From positions 1,550,001 to 1,614,000 of the forward strand of contig NZ_CP019630.1 in assembly GCF_001999245.1 (NCBI RefSeq): 64,000 nucleotides of DNA, read 5' to 3'. The stretch comes from Roseibium algicola (GTDB lineage: Bacteria; Pseudomonadota; Alphaproteobacteria; Rhizobiales; Stappiaceae). The translations under genes were made by a program, and so were the position numbers. Shown here one piece after another: positions 25,391 through 35,152 of the stretch. Positions within the stretch are counted from its first letter, which is position 1; each line of letters begins with the position of its first letter. The notes beneath the pieces are model-generated. The model did no database searches and was not told the DNA's origin. It was given only the letters and a program-made list of their open reading frames with translations.

Positions 25391-26179
25391 ATGACCGACC
25401 GACTGCCCCTTTCCGTTTTCATCATCGCCCGTGACGAAGCCGACCGGATCGCCCGACCGATCGAAAGTGTCATCGGCTGGGTGGACGAGGTCATCGTCAT
25501 CGACAGCGGATCAACAGACGAGACTGTCGCCGTGGCCGAACAACTTGGCGCGCGGGTCATCCGCAACGACTGGCCTGGCTACGGTCCGCAAAAGCGTTTC
25601 GGCGAAGACCAGTGCCGCAACGACTGGCTGCTCAATCTGGATGCCGACGAAGAGGTGACGCCCGGGCTCGCCGCGGAAATCAAAGCCAAATTCGCAGACG
25701 GCAGTTACGCGGACGCCGATGGCTGGCGCATCATGATCCGCGATCTTTACGCCCATGAAACCGCCCCTGCCCCCTGGGCCTACGGGTATCATCAGATCCG
25801 CCTCTACGACCGGCGCAAGGGCCGGTTCTCTGCCTCGACGGTTCATGACACGGTCCGGCCCGAGGAAGGTGCGCGCATCTCGAACCTTTCCGGCATCATG
25901 GCGCACCGGTCCATCCGGTCACTGGATTTTCAGGTTGGCAAATACAATCGCTATTCCGGCATGCAGGTGGACGACATGCGCGCCCGCGGCCGCAAGCTGC
26001 CGAAAAGCCGCCTCCTGACCGAATTCCCGGTGAGCTTCTTCAAGGCCTATTTCGTGCGCAAGTACCGCAAATACGGCTGGTGGGGCTTTATCCTGGCCAT
26101 GAATTACGCCCACGCCCGCTTCCTGCGCGTCGCCAAGGCCTATGAGGCCGAGTTGCTGGACAGGACCAAAACGGACTGA
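25391..26179 (+). CDS. Glycosyltransferase family 2 protein (WaaE/KdtX-like)
   Basis: This 262-residue GT-A enzyme resembles the beta-glucosyltransferases that add sugar to the lipopolysaccharide core. It has the start LSVFIIARDEADRIARPIESVIGWVDEVIVIDSGSTDETV (residues about 8-47), the acidic NLDADEEVTPGL at the metal/nucleotide site (about 81-92), and TVHDTVRPEEG with MAHRSIRSLDFQVGKYNRYS typical of this subgroup. The C-terminal YFVRKYRKYGWWGFILAMNYAHARFLRVAKAYE suggests peripheral attachment to the inner membrane. The acceptor is not predictable from this locus, which holds no other cell-wall genes. ATG at 25391 lies 85 bp after the alpha-glucosidase stop, beyond a terminator. Confidence 0.83.
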   Translation: MTDRLPLSVFIIARDEADRIARPIESVIGWVDEVIVIDSGSTDETVAVAEQLGARVIRNDWPGYGPQKRFGEDQCRNDWLLNLDADEEVTPGLAAEIKAKFADGSYADADGWRIMIRDLYAHETAPAPWAYGYHQIRLYDRRKGRFSASTVHDTVRPEEGARISNLSGIMAHRSIRSLDFQVGKYNRYSGMQVDDMRARGRKLPKSRLLTEFPVSFFKAYFVRKYRKYGWWGFILAMNYAHARFLRVAKAYEAELLDRTKTD

Positions 26180-26252
26180 GGCAAGAGCTGCGCATTACCG
26201 TTGTCGCAGCCCCCTCACCGGACCTGTATCGGTCTTGCTGAGCCGTTCCATA

Positions 26253-27536
26253 CTAGGCTGCAAAAATGGCAACCGGTTTGCCGACGCCGCGCAGGGCATG
26301 TTCGCCCATGGCATTGAGACCGGTCTGGAGGTCGCCGGAAAGAGCAGCGCGTACCGGTTCTGTCAGGAGCAAGGCGCGGCCGAGAGGTTTGCACAGGGAT
26401 TCCACCCGGCTGGTCTCATTGACGGCGCGGCCGATCACCGTGAAGTCGAGCCGTTCCTCACCACCGACATTGCCGAAGAAGACTTCACCCCGGTGAAGGC
26501 CGATACCGATCTTTAGCGGGTGCCAGTGGATCGGGTCGGGAAGATCCTCGGGTGGATTGCGGTTCAGCTCATCAATGGCCTCCAGTGCAGCCTTGGCGGC
26601 CTTCACGGCGGCGTTCGCCGCCGCTGTTTCACCAAATGTCTTCTGATCGAACACGGCCAGAATGCCGTCGCCCATGAACTTCAGGATATCGCCGCCGTTG
26701 TTGAGCACGGCATCCGAGATCCTGTCGAAATAGGCGTTGAGGATAGCCGTCACTTCCGGTCCGCTCAGCCTGTCGGCGAGTTGAGTGAAGCCGCGCATGT
26801 CGGCCATGAAGACCACCGCCTTGATGGCCTCGCCATCACCGCGCTTGATCTCGCCGTCCAGCACGCGCTGTCCGGCGATCGGCCCGAGATAGGTGTCGGC
26901 AACGTTGCGGGCAATCCGCTGAACGATGTGGCGCTCGATGTGCAGCGCCAAAAGGTCGATCAGATTGCGGATCAGGTCTTTTTCCGCCGGAGGGAACCCA
27001 CCGGGTTTGCGGGTTGCCAAGGTCATGGCATTCCGCTTTTCGTGCGAGGAACTGAGCGGCAGGGCGACATAGGTCGTGTATCCCTGATCGGCAAGTTCGC
27101 GCATCAGCGGAGCGGAATTGGCTCCTTCCTCGCTTTCCAGATCGACCTTGATGGTCTGGCCTTCGTTGATGACGTGGAAAAGCGGATTGCGGGTAAAGGC
27201 TTCCGATTTGGTCGCGTTGGCATCTGCGGCAACCTCGTCGCAGAAATAGTCCTGACTGTTCCAGACCCAGGAAAAACCGATGACGCGCGGATGCAGCGTA
27301 CCGATATGAAGCGTTGCCCGATCGATGGCGAGGCCGGCAGCCTTGCAGCGCCACATGAACTCCTCGAACATCAGCATGACATCATCGATCCGCGTCGCTT
27401 CATGCAAGAGCCACGAATTCAGCTGGTCGATGCTGAGTGTCTCCGGCGCACAGGAAGGGCCTCTGCTGGAGCGGGCAAGCAGATAGACATGAGGCGCGTA
27501 TGTGCGCGGGGCTGGGTCAAGAAAGGCTTTGTTCAT
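26253..27536 (-). CDS. Class III adenylate/guanylate cyclase domain protein
   Basis: This 427-residue protein has a class III nucleotide cyclase domain in the C-terminal half. The metal-binding aspartates lie in VVFMADMRGFTQLADRL and ILKFMGDGILAVF, with the purine/ribose region LDFTVIGRAVNETSRVESLC. The N-terminal 210 residues contain FSWVWNSQDYFCDEV and YTTYVALPLSSSHEKRNAM, which look like a GAF/PAS-type sensory fold without membrane helices. It probably makes cAMP in the cytoplasm in response to an unknown signal. ATG at 27536 follows GGAG. A CRP-type regulator in the same window could read the product. It is monocistronic and convergent with the glycosyltransferase gene. Confidence 0.85.
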   Translation of the reverse strand: MNKAFLDPAPRTYAPHVYLLARSSRGPSCAPETLSIDQLNSWLLHEATRIDDVMLMFEEFMWRCKAAGLAIDRATLHIGTLHPRVIGFSWVWNSQDYFCDEVAADANATKSEAFTRNPLFHVINEGQTIKVDLESEEGANSAPLMRELADQGYTTYVALPLSSSHEKRNAMTLATRKPGGFPPAEKDLIRNLIDLLALHIERHIVQRIARNVADTYLGPIAGQRVLDGEIKRGDGEAIKAVVFMADMRGFTQLADRLSGPEVTAILNAYFDRISDAVLNNGGDILKFMGDGILAVFDQKTFGETAAANAAVKAAKAALEAIDELNRNPPEDLPDPIHWHPLKIGIGLHRGEVFFGNVGGEERLDFTVIGRAVNETSRVESLCKPLGRALLLTEPVRAALSGDLQTGLNAMGEHALRGVGKPVAIFAA

Positions 27537-27678
27537 CGGGGCTCCGTGAAACGCTCTGGCTAATATCTCGGGCGCCGGAGATCAAACTTCAATCGGCAAA
27601 AAACCGAATGGTAGGAAATGCCCTAAATTGGCCCAAGGGAAACATCGACCCAAGGGCAACTGGGCATCGAGGACAACC

Positions 27679-27810
27679 GGCCCAACCCTCGAGACGCCGC
27701 TTGCGCGGCTCCTCAGGATAAAGACGCATGGAGTGACAGGCAGCTTGATCGTACCACACACGCCAGCGCTGTCCTGAAGAAGCAGGAAACGCCGCCTCGA
27801 AGGTTGGGCC
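27679..27810. repeat. Interspersed inverted repeat element, copy 1
   Basis: GGCCCAACCCTCGAGACGCC at the left and GCCGCCTCGAAGGTTGGGCC at the right form imperfect inverted arms. The left arm is followed by GCGGCTCCTCAGGAT. The core (TCGAAGGnTGGGCC) recurs at 34939-35071. It lies between the cyclase and betB genes and fills most of that 306-bp gap. The element looks like a dispersed non-coding repeat rather than a transposon; no coding frame is inside. Confidence 0.6.
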
Positions 27811-27842
27811 AAGCTGTTCTAGGTGGAACGAGAGACAGCGCC

Positions 27843-29306
27843 TTAAAACGCCGCCTCTACACCGCCCATTTCCACATAAACGCTTTTGGTCTGGCTATAA
27901 TACTCGATCGCGGCATGGCCGTTCTCGCGGCCGATACCCGACTTCTTGTAGCCGCCGAAAGGCATTTCGATCGGGGTCAGATTGTAGGTGTTGATCCAGC
28001 AGGTGCCTGCCTGCAACTGGTCGATCACCCGGTGCGCCCGCTGAATGTCCCTGGTGAAAACGCCCGCGGCAAGGCCGAAGTCGGTGTCGTTCGCGCGGGC
28101 GATGACGTCGTCCTCATCGGTGAAGTCGAGCACGCTCAGAACCGGGCCGAAGATTTCCTCGCGGGCAATGCGCATGTCGTCCTTCACGTCGGCAAAGACG
28201 GTCGGCTGCACGAAATAGCCGTCCGGGAAGCTGGCGACAGAGGCTGAACCACCGCCGCACACCAGCCGGGCGCCCTCATCCTGACCGATCTGCATGTAGT
28301 GGAGCACCTTGTCGAGCTGCTGTTTGGACACAAGCGGACCAATATTGGTTGCCTCGTCCAGCGGATCGCCCAGAACCGCCTTGGCGGTGCGTTCGGCGAG
28401 CCGTGCCACAAAGGCTTCCTTGATCGCTTCATGAACGAACACGCGCGTCCCGTTGGAGCAGATCTGCCCGGTGGAATAGAAGTTGGCGTTGATCGCGGCG
28501 GACACCGCGTTTTCAATGTCAGCGTCCTCGAACACGATCAGCGGGGATTTGCCGCCGAGTTCCAGCGTTGTCTTTTTCAGATGCTCACCCGCAAGGGCCG
28601 CCACTTTGGCGCCGGTCGGGACAGAGCCGGTTAGCGAAACCTTGGCAATGGCCGGATGAGCGACCAGCTTTGCACCGACATCACCAAAGCCCTGAAGCAC
28701 GTTGAAGACACCAGCGGGCAGACCGGCCTCGGTAAAGGCCTCCGCCAGTTTCAAGGCGCTCAGCGGGGTGACTTCCGAGGGTTTGAAGATCATGGCATTG
28801 CCGCAAACGAGTGCGGGAGCAGACTTCCAGCAGGCAATCTGGATCGGATAGTTCCAGGCGCCGATGCCGAAACAGATGCCGAGCGGTTCGCGCTTGGTGT
28901 AGGCGAAGGAGCCGCCCAGATCGATATGTTCGCCGGTAAGCGTTGCGGCCAGACCACCGAAGTATTCCAGGCAGTCGGCGCCGGACGCAGCATCGGCAAT
29001 CAAGGTTTCCTGCAAGGGCTTGCCGGTGTCGAGCGTTTCCAGAATGGAGAGTTCCCGGTTCTTTTCACGCAGGATCTCGGCCGCCCGGCGCAGCACGCGG
29101 CCGCGTTCGGCTGCTGGTGTTGCCGCCCAGACCTTCTGGCCTTGCTGGGCAGAGCGGATTGCCGCCTCGATCACGGCATCGTCGGCCGCGCGGATCTGCG
29201 CGATGACTTCTCCGGTTGCGGGATACAGCGAGTCAAAGGGAGTGCCGCTCTGGCTCTCGACATATGAGCCGCCGACATAGTGGGACGCTTGCGGTTGGGC
29301 GCGCAT
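27843..29306 (-). CDS. betB: Betaine aldehyde dehydrogenase BetB
   Basis: This 487-residue NAD(P)-dependent aldehyde dehydrogenase oxidises betaine aldehyde to glycine betaine. The cofactor region [21 protein letters not shown], the catalytic glutamate in [22 protein letters not shown] and the nucleophilic cysteine in [17 protein letters not shown] follow the BetB pattern, as does [20 protein letters not shown]. The N-terminus [13 protein letters not shown] also fits BetB. It is the third gene of the leftward betI-betA-betB unit, 45 bp behind betA, and is presumably repressed by BetI. Confidence 0.93.
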   Translation of the reverse strand: MRAQPQASHYVGGSYVESQSGTPFDSLYPATGEVIAQIRAADDAVIEAAIRSAQQGQKVWAATPAAERGRVLRRAAEILREKNRELSILETLDTGKPLQETLIADAASGADCLEYFGGLAATLTGEHIDLGGSFAYTKREPLGICFGIGAWNYPIQIACWKSAPALVCGNAMIFKPSEVTPLSALKLAEAFTEAGLPAGVFNVLQGFGDVGAKLVAHPAIAKVSLTGSVPTGAKVAALAGEHLKKTTLELGGKSPLIVFEDADIENAVSAAINANFYSTGQICSNGTRVFVHEAIKEAFVARLAERTAKAVLGDPLDEATNIGPLVSKQQLDKVLHYMQIGQDEGARLVCGGGSASVASFPDGYFVQPTVFADVKDDMRIAREEIFGPVLSVLDFTDEDDVIARANDTDFGLAAGVFTRDIQRAHRVIDQLQAGTCWINTYNLTPIEMPFGGYKKSGIGRENGHAAIEYYSQTKSVYVEMGGVEAAF

Positions 29307-29351
29307 GGGTTGGCTCCTTGATCTGTGTGTCTGCCGTTGGACTGCCGGGGA

Positions 29352-31010
29352 TCATCGCTGGCTGGATTGCCAGTCCGGGTGGATCCACGGTTCCTGGTTG
29401 GCCGCGGGCAGCGGGGTCTTGCCGAGAATATGGTCCGATGCCTTCTCCCCGACCATAATCGAGGGGGCATTCAGATTGCCATTGGTGATTTGCGGAAAGA
29501 TGGAACTGTCGGCAACACGAAGCCCGTCAACGCCGATTACCCGGCATTCAGGGTCGACCACGGCCATGGCATCATCCTTCGCCCCCATCCGGCAAGTGCC
29601 GCATGGGTGATAGGCGCTTTCCACGTGTTCGCGGATGAAGCCGTTCAGGTCCTCGTCGCTCTGCACACTGTCTCCTGGCTGGATCTCCTTGCCGCGATAG
29701 GGGGCAAACGCCTCCTGGCCGAAGATCTCGCGGGTCAGGCGGATACAGGTGCGGAAGTCTTCCCAGTCGTCTTCGTGGGACATGTAGTTGAACAGGATCG
29801 ACGGCTTGGCCTTCGGGTCGCTGGAGGTCAGCTTGATGCGGCCGCGCGATTTGGAGCGCATCGGTCCGACATGGGCCTGGAAGCCATGGCCTTCGGCTGC
29901 TGCCTGTCCGTCGTAACGCACGGCGAAGGGCAGGAAGTGATACTGGATATCAGGATATTTCACGCCCGCCCTGGAGCGAATGAAAGCGCAGCTTTCGAAC
30001 TGGTTCGATGCACCGAGACCCTGCTTCAGGAACAGCCACTGAGCCCCGATCACCGCCTTGGAGAACAGGTTCCAGTGCTTGTAGAGCGTGATCGGCTGGG
30101 TGCAGGCCTGCTGAAGATAAAGCTCCAGATGATCCTGCAGGTTGGCACCGACGCCCGGCCGGTCGGCCACGACGTCAATTCCCATTTCGGCAAGATGCGC
30201 CGCCGGGCCGATGCCGGACTGCATCAGGATCTTCGGTGAATTGATGGAAGACGCCGACAGGATCACTTCGCGGACTGCTTTTGCCTCGCGGACCTCGCCG
30301 CCGGTTTCGAATTCCACTCCGACCGCGCGCTTGTCCTCGATCAGGATCCGGCGCACGAGAGCACCTTTGATCAGGGTCAGGTTACCGCGCTTCAGTGCCG
30401 GCTTAAGATAGGCGTTGGCGGCAGACCAGCGCCGGCCCCGATGGACCGTCATTTCCATGTCGCCGAAGCCTTCCTGACGCTCGCCATTGTAGTCGGCGGT
30501 CACGCCATAGCCTGCCTGCTCACCGGCTGTCTTGAAGGCGTCGAACAGCGGGTTCCACTTGGTGCCGCGCTGGACATGCAGCGGACCGTTGGTGCCGCGC
30601 CAGCCGTCCTGGCCGCCATGGCTGTGCTCCTGGCGCTTGTAGTACGGCAGCACATGGCGATATCCCCAGCCGCTCGCGCCCATCTCTTCCCAGGTGTCGA
30701 AATCACAGGCATGGCCACGCACATAAACCATGCCGTTGATGGAGGACGATCCACCGATCACCTTGCCACGCGGTGTGGCCAGGCGCCGGCCCTCCAGATG
30801 CGGTTCCGGTTCGCTGGTGTACCCCCAGTCATACAGCGGCATGTTCATCGGGTAGGACAGGGCAGCCGGCATCTGGATCAGCGGACCGACATCGGTGCCG
30901 CCGAATTCCAGCACAAGCACCCTGTTGCTCGGGTCTTCCGACAGGCGGTAAGCCATCGCACAGCCGGCGGATCCGGCTCCGACGATGATGAAGTCGAACT
31001 GGTCGCTCAT
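29352..31010 (-). CDS. betA: Choline dehydrogenase BetA
   Basis: This 552-residue FAD enzyme of the GMC oxidoreductase family oxidises choline to betaine aldehyde at the inner membrane. The dinucleotide-binding [21 protein letters not shown] is at the N-terminus. GMC signatures follow: [22 protein letters not shown] and [23 protein letters not shown]. The C-terminal [13 protein letters not shown] contains the active-site His region and [31 protein letters not shown]. Length and motifs match BetA. It lies 15 bp after betI and 45 bp before betB on the same strand. Confidence 0.94.
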   Translation of the reverse strand: MSDQFDFIIVGAGSAGCAMAYRLSEDPSNRVLVLEFGGTDVGPLIQMPAALSYPMNMPLYDWGYTSEPEPHLEGRRLATPRGKVIGGSSSINGMVYVRGHACDFDTWEEMGASGWGYRHVLPYYKRQEHSHGGQDGWRGTNGPLHVQRGTKWNPLFDAFKTAGEQAGYGVTADYNGERQEGFGDMEMTVHRGRRWSAANAYLKPALKRGNLTLIKGALVRRILIEDKRAVGVEFETGGEVREAKAVREVILSASSINSPKILMQSGIGPAAHLAEMGIDVVADRPGVGANLQDHLELYLQQACTQPITLYKHWNLFSKAVIGAQWLFLKQGLGASNQFESCAFIRSRAGVKYPDIQYHFLPFAVRYDGQAAAEGHGFQAHVGPMRSKSRGRIKLTSSDPKAKPSILFNYMSHEDDWEDFRTCIRLTREIFGQEAFAPYRGKEIQPGDSVQSDEDLNGFIREHVESAYHPCGTCRMGAKDDAMAVVDPECRVIGVDGLRVADSSIFPQITNGNLNAPSIMVGEKASDHILGKTPLPAANQEPWIHPDWQSSQR

Positions 31011-31025
31011 GTTGATCCTAGCTGC

Positions 31026-31628
31026 TCAATTCTTGGTGTTGCGCGCCAGGTGGACGGCAATCTGGGTTTCCACATAGTCCTCGACCAGCTCGATCGCGGC
31101 CGGCCGGTCGGTCTTGCCGTCGCGCAGGGCTTGCCGGATCCAGACGCCGTCAATCATCGACGCCGTGCCTTCGGCAATCCGGCGTGCTTCGTCCTGAGGC
31201 ATGAAGGCCCTCAGGTTGTGGGTCAGGTTCGAGGCAAGCCTTGCCGAATAGATATTCAAAAGACGATTGTTGCTGTCGGTGGTACGCGACTGAACGTAGA
31301 AGGCGAGCCAGGCCGCGATCACGGCGGGCTGAAACTGGTCGACCGCAAAGTTGCCTGCAATGATTGCCGAAATACGCTCGCGCGGGGTCTCCGCCTTTTC
31401 CAGGCTCTCGCGGATCGCCCGGCCGAGTTCGGTCAGGAGATGGCGCATCGTTGCGGCAAGCAACTGGTCCTTTGAGCCGAAATAGTGATGCACGAGACCG
31501 CCGGAAACGCCTGCGCGCTTTGCGATCTGCGCCATGGTCACGTCGCTATAGCCGCGTTCGTGTATGGCATCGACCGTCGCGTCAATCAGACTGCGCCGCC
31601 GTTCCGCTTCCATTCCGACCTTGGGCAT
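31026..31628 (-). CDS. betI: Transcriptional repressor BetI
   Basis: This 200-residue TetR-family repressor senses choline and controls betaine synthesis. MPKVGMEAERRRSLIDATVDAIHERGYSDVTMAQIAKRAGVSGGLVHHYFGSKDQLL is the standard BetI N-terminus and helix-turn-helix. ATG at 31628 is chosen because GGAGG lies 5 nt upstream and the protein then begins like other BetI members; the frame is open five codons further. It heads the betIAB unit and faces choXWV across 364 bp that contain an ATTGAT-N6-ATCAAT inverted repeat. Confidence 0.93.
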   Translation of the reverse strand: MPKVGMEAERRRSLIDATVDAIHERGYSDVTMAQIAKRAGVSGGLVHHYFGSKDQLLAATMRHLLTELGRAIRESLEKAETPRERISAIIAGNFAVDQFQPAVIAAWLAFYVQSRTTDSNNRLLNIYSARLASNLTHNLRAFMPQDEARRIAEGTASMIDGVWIRQALRDGKTDRPAAIELVEDYVETQIAVHLARNTKN

Positions 31629-31992
31629 TTCAACCTCCGACACAGGGCGAGAGAAGAATTCGGCTCAGCGTTTCTGGCGATGATCAGACAGCGGCACATC
31701 CGGACAAGAACAAGTCCGGTTACCGATCGTCACGATCATGGTGCAGCAGCGTCAAGGAGAAGGAAAAGCCTTCTCAAGAGCCTCTGAATGCGCCTTGCCG
31801 CGTTCGTCTCACATCCAAGTTTTATTTTTAATTGATCAGTCAATCAATGAAAACTTGCAATTTTTTCCCGTGGATGTTTGGATCTAGGTTAGGCAGGCTG
31901 TGGGCAGAGGAAACTGAGGGCGTTAGAACCACACTGACACCCCATGCCCTGCAGAAAAACAAGAAAACAGACTTTCCATAGGAGGTATACAT
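31629..31992. other. Divergent bet/cho control region
   Basis: This 364-bp spacer separates betI from choX. It is GC-poor around 31820-31870 and contains the BetI-type inverted repeat at 31831. The choX end has an unusually strong AGGAGG ribosome binding site. Confidence 0.6.
31831..31848. promoter_or_regulatory. BetI operator candidate
   Basis: ATTGATCAGTCAATCAAT has perfect 6-bp arms (ATTGAT / ATCAAT) and a 6-bp centre, lies in the AT-rich part of the divergent bet/cho promoter and resembles known bet operators in base pattern. BetI binding is inferred. Confidence 0.6.
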
Positions 31993-32937
31993 ATGAAAGT
32001 AGCAGCGAAACTCGCTGGAGGCCTGGCGCTCGGGCTGATGCTCACGGGAACCGCCCTGGCAAACGATCCGGAAAGCTGCCAGACGGTTCGCTTCTCCGAC
32101 GTCGGCTGGACTGACATCACGGCAACGACCGCCGCAACCTCGGTCGTCCTAGAAGCGCTCGGCTACAAGCCGGAAGTTAAAATCCTGTCCGTTCCGGTGA
32201 CCTATGCGTCGCTGAAGAACAAGGACATCGACATCTTCCTCGGCAACTGGATGCCGACCATGGAAGGTGACATCAAGGCCTATCGCGAAGACGGCTCCGT
32301 GGAAACGGTCCGGGCCAACCTGGAAGGCGCGAAGTACACGCTTGCCGTTCCGGAATACACCTACGAAAAAGGCCTGAAGAGCTTCCAGGACATCGCCAAG
32401 TTCAAGGACGATCTCGACGGCAAGATCTACGGCATCGAGCCGGGCAATGACGGCAACCGCCTGATCATCGGCATGATCGATGAAAACCTCTTCGAACTGG
32501 AAGGCTTCGAAGTGGTGGAATCCTCCGAGCAGGGCATGCTTGCGCAGGTCGCCCGTGCAAACCGCCGCGAGGCGGACATCGTCTTCCTCGGCTGGGAACC
32601 GCACCCGATGAACGCCAATTTCAAGATGAAGTATCTTGAAGGCGGCGACGACATTTTCGGCCCGAACTATGGCGGAGCCACCGTCTACACCAACGTGCGT
32701 GCCGGCTATGTCAAGGAATGCCCGAACGTCGGCAAGCTGCTTGAAAACCTGGAATTCTCGCTGCCCATGGAAAACGAGATCATGGGTGCCATCCTGATCG
32801 AGGGTGAGGATCCCAACAAGGCGGCAGCCGCCTGGTTGAAGGAGCATCCGGCAACCTTCGAAAACTGGCTCGTCGGCGTGAAGACTTTTGATGGCGGCGA
32901 CAGTTTCGCGGCCGTCAAAGGGGCTCTCGGTCTCTGA
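31993..32937 (+). CDS. choX: Choline ABC transporter substrate-binding protein ChoX
   Basis: This 314-residue periplasmic protein binds choline with high affinity. A signal peptide spans residues about 1-23 (LAGGLALGLMLTGTALAND). The mature protein has CQTVRFSDVGWTDITATTAATSVVLEALGY, DIFLGNWMPTMEGD and ADIVFLGWEPHPMNANF, whose tryptophans form the aromatic box that holds the quaternary ammonium group in ChoX/ProX proteins. ATG at 31993 follows a textbook AGGAGG. It is the first gene of choXWV, divergent from betIAB, so choline uptake and oxidation are likely co-induced. Confidence 0.93.
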   Translation: MKVAAKLAGGLALGLMLTGTALANDPESCQTVRFSDVGWTDITATTAATSVVLEALGYKPEVKILSVPVTYASLKNKDIDIFLGNWMPTMEGDIKAYREDGSVETVRANLEGAKYTLAVPEYTYEKGLKSFQDIAKFKDDLDGKIYGIEPGNDGNRLIIGMIDENLFELEGFEVVESSEQGMLAQVARANRREADIVFLGWEPHPMNANFKMKYLEGGDDIFGPNYGGATVYTNVRAGYVKECPNVGKLLENLEFSLPMENEIMGAILIEGEDPNKAAAAWLKEHPATFENWLVGVKTFDGGDSFAAVKGALGL

Positions 32938-32952
32938 TCGCTGACCAAAATC

Positions 32953-32984
32953 TGGCGCCGGTGCGGGTCTCCTGCCCGGCGCCA
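32953..32984 (+). terminator. Stem-loop between choX and choW
   Basis: TGGCGCCGG pairs perfectly with CCGGCGCCA, followed by CTGGTTTTCC. It probably gives partial termination, so that the binding protein is made in excess over the permease. Confidence 0.6.
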
Positions 32985-33020
32985 CTGGTTTTCCAAGAAC
33001 AATAATACCGGAGCAGTGGC

Positions 33021-33863
33021 GTGGACTGGCTCACAGAACACAAGCTGCCGATCGGGCCGTGGGCGCGCACCTTGGTCGATTGGCTCACCGACAACGCCTA
33101 TTGGGTGTTTGACGGAATCTCGGCAATTCTCGAAACGCTGATAGACGGAATCCTCTGGTTGCTGCAGACGCCGCATCCATTGGTCATCGTTGTTGTCGCC
33201 GTCGCCATCGGCTACCTGGTCCACAGGACCATTTCCTTTGCGGCTTTCGTGGCAATTTCCCTGCTGCTGATTATCAACCAGGGCTACTGGGAAGAAACGA
33301 CCGAAACCCTGGCGCTGGTGGTTGCCGCGTCCGTGGTCTGTATGGTGGTCGGCGTGCCTGTCGGTGTGCTGGCCGCGCATCGCCCCCGCTTCTACGCGGC
33401 ACTTCGCCCTGTGCTGGATCTGATGCAAACCATCCCGACCTTCGTTTACCTGATCCCGGCACTGATCCTATTCGGCCTCGGCATGGTGCCCGGTCTCATC
33501 GCGACCGTCATCTTTGCCATTCCCGCACCGATCCGTTTGACGCAGCTTGGCGTTTCCTCGACGCCGACCGCGCTGATCGAAGCCGGAAAGGCCTTTGGAG
33601 CCACCAAATCGCAGCTGCTCTGGAAAATCGAGCTGCCCTACGCCCTGCCACAGATCATGGCTGGCCTGACGCAGACGATCATGCTGTCGCTGTCGATGGT
33701 CGTGATTGCCGCCCTTGTCGGTGCGGACGGCCTCGGCGTGCCGACGTTGCGCGCCCTGAACACGGTGAATATCGCCCAAGGTTTCGAAGTTGGTGTCTGT
33801 ATCGTCCTGATCGCCATCGTGCTTGACCGCTTCTTCCGCGCCGAAGAGGGAGGCAAACGATGA
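33021..33863 (+). CDS. choW: Choline ABC transporter permease ChoW
   Basis: This 280-residue inner-membrane permease of the ProW/OpuAB class has several hydrophobic helices (PLVIVVVAVAIGYLV, FAAFVAISLLLIINQGYW, LALVVAASVVCMVVGVPVGVLAA, FVYLIPALILFGLGMVPGLIATVIFAIPAPIRLTQLGV). The EAA-like loop EAGKAFGATKSQLLWKIELPYALPQIMAGL contacts the ATPase. The start is GTG at 33021 with GGAG 7 nt upstream. It overlaps choV by 4 bp (ATGA), showing translational coupling. Confidence 0.93.
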   Translation: MDWLTEHKLPIGPWARTLVDWLTDNAYWVFDGISAILETLIDGILWLLQTPHPLVIVVVAVAIGYLVHRTISFAAFVAISLLLIINQGYWEETTETLALVVAASVVCMVVGVPVGVLAAHRPRFYAALRPVLDLMQTIPTFVYLIPALILFGLGMVPGLIATVIFAIPAPIRLTQLGVSSTPTALIEAGKAFGATKSQLLWKIELPYALPQIMAGLTQTIMLSLSMVVIAALVGADGLGVPTLRALNTVNIAQGFEVGVCIVLIAIVLDRFFRAEEGGKR

Positions 33864-34903
33864 GCGAGACCAACAAATCGGCTGTCGTTTCCTTCAAGGA
33901 CGTCGACATCGTCTTCGGCGAAAAGCCTCACACGGCTCTGCCCATGATCGATGCCGGCAAGACCCGGCAGGAAATCCAGGCAGAAACCGGCCAGATCCTC
34001 GGCGTTGCCGGTGCGACCTTCGACATCTACGAAGGCGAAGTCATCGTGCTGATGGGGCTGTCCGGCTCCGGCAAGTCGACGCTGCTCCGGGCCGTCAACG
34101 GTCTTAACCCGGTCATCCGGGGTGAGGTGCAGGTTCATGACGGCAAACGATACGTCAATCCGGAAACCTGCTCTGAAAACGATCTGAGGGAATTGCGCCG
34201 GCACCGGATCGGCATGGTGTTCCAGCAGTTCGGTCTTCTGCCCTGGCGCACGGTGGCGGAAAACGTCGGCTTTGGTCTGGAGCTTGCCGGCATGCCCGCA
34301 AAGGAGCGAGCCGCAAAGGTAGAGGCGCAGCTCAAGCTGGTTGGCCTGAACGGCTGGGGCGAAAAGCATGTACACGAGCTATCGGGCGGCATGCAGCAGC
34401 GCGTTGGCCTCGCTCGCGCCTTTGCGACCGACGCGCCGCTTCTGCTGATGGACGAACCGTTCTCGGCTCTCGACCCGCTCATCCGCGACAAGCTGCAGGA
34501 CGAGTTGCTCGACCTGCAGAAGGAACTCAACCGGACCATCATCTTCGTCAGCCACGATCTCGATGAAGCGGCCAAGATCGGCTCGCGCATCGCAATCATG
34601 GAAGGTGGACGGGTGATCCAGCTGGGCACGTCGCAGGAAATCGTCAAGTCTCCGGCAACCGACTATGTGGCCGAATTCGTCAGCCACATGAACCCGCTGA
34701 ACGTGCTGCGCGCGCGCGACATCATGGTGCCTCCCGGCAGCTTGCCGGGTTCGCTCGCCAGCGCCCTGACCTGCGATGCCGACGCTTCGGTGCGTGAAGT
34801 CGCCCAGCTGAAAAAGTCCAGCAAGGATCCGGTTGTCGTGAAAGCAAGCGGCTCCATCGTCGGTGTCATTGGCGAGAAGGAACTGCTGGACTGCATGGCG
34901 TAA
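33860..34903 (+). CDS. choV: Choline ABC transporter ATP-binding protein ChoV
   Basis: This 347-residue ATPase drives choline uptake. It has the ProV/OpuAA-type N-terminal extension, Walker A GLSGSGKSTLLRAVNGL (about residues 72-88), the Q-loop MVFQQFGLLPWRTV, the signature LSGGMQQRVGLARA, Walker B LLLMDEPFSALDP and SHDLDEAAKI. The last 70 residues (VSHMNPLNVLRARDIMVPPG to the end) resemble a degenerate CBS-type regulatory tail. It overlaps choW and is the last gene of the choXWV operon; a bidirectional terminator follows at 35073. Confidence 0.93.
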   Translation: MSETNKSAVVSFKDVDIVFGEKPHTALPMIDAGKTRQEIQAETGQILGVAGATFDIYEGEVIVLMGLSGSGKSTLLRAVNGLNPVIRGEVQVHDGKRYVNPETCSENDLRELRRHRIGMVFQQFGLLPWRTVAENVGFGLELAGMPAKERAAKVEAQLKLVGLNGWGEKHVHELSGGMQQRVGLARAFATDAPLLLMDEPFSALDPLIRDKLQDELLDLQKELNRTIIFVSHDLDEAAKIGSRIAIMEGGRVIQLGTSQEIVKSPATDYVAEFVSHMNPLNVLRARDIMVPPGSLPGSLASALTCDADASVREVAQLKKSSKDPVVVKASGSIVGVIGEKELLDCMA

Positions 34904-34938
34904 GGCGTGCGGCGATCTGGAATTTTTCCGCACATTGA

Positions 34939-35071
34939 GCCTCATCCTGAGGAGGACCGCCAGGTCCGTTTCGAAGGATGGGCCCACTTGTTCAGGAGGT
35001 TGCCGCCCATCCTTCGAGACAGCGCTGAGTGGGTGAAGATACGAGGCTTGGTTTCATCCTCAAAAACAAAC
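34939..35071. repeat. Interspersed inverted repeat element, copy 2
   Basis: CTCATCCTGAGGA begins the element, and TTTCGAAGGATGGGC (34970-34984) pairs with GCCCATCCTTCGAGA (35005-35019), 14 of 15 matching. The core TCGAAGGnTGGGC is shared with the element at 27679-27810. It fills the choV-cspA gap. No gene lies inside. Confidence 0.62.
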
Positions 35072-35072
35072 A

Positions 35073-35100
35073 AAAAACGGGACCAGAAGATCCCGTTTTT
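35073..35100. terminator. Bidirectional terminator between choV and the cold-shock gene
   Basis: AAAAACGGGA pairs perfectly with TCCCGTTTTT around CCAGAAGA. T-runs follow in both directions, so it can serve choV from the left and cspA from the right. Confidence 0.75.
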
Positions 35101-35152
35101 CGTTGTTCAATCCGCGCCAGCCGTCCCCGGACGGAGGCTGCAGCCTGAAACC

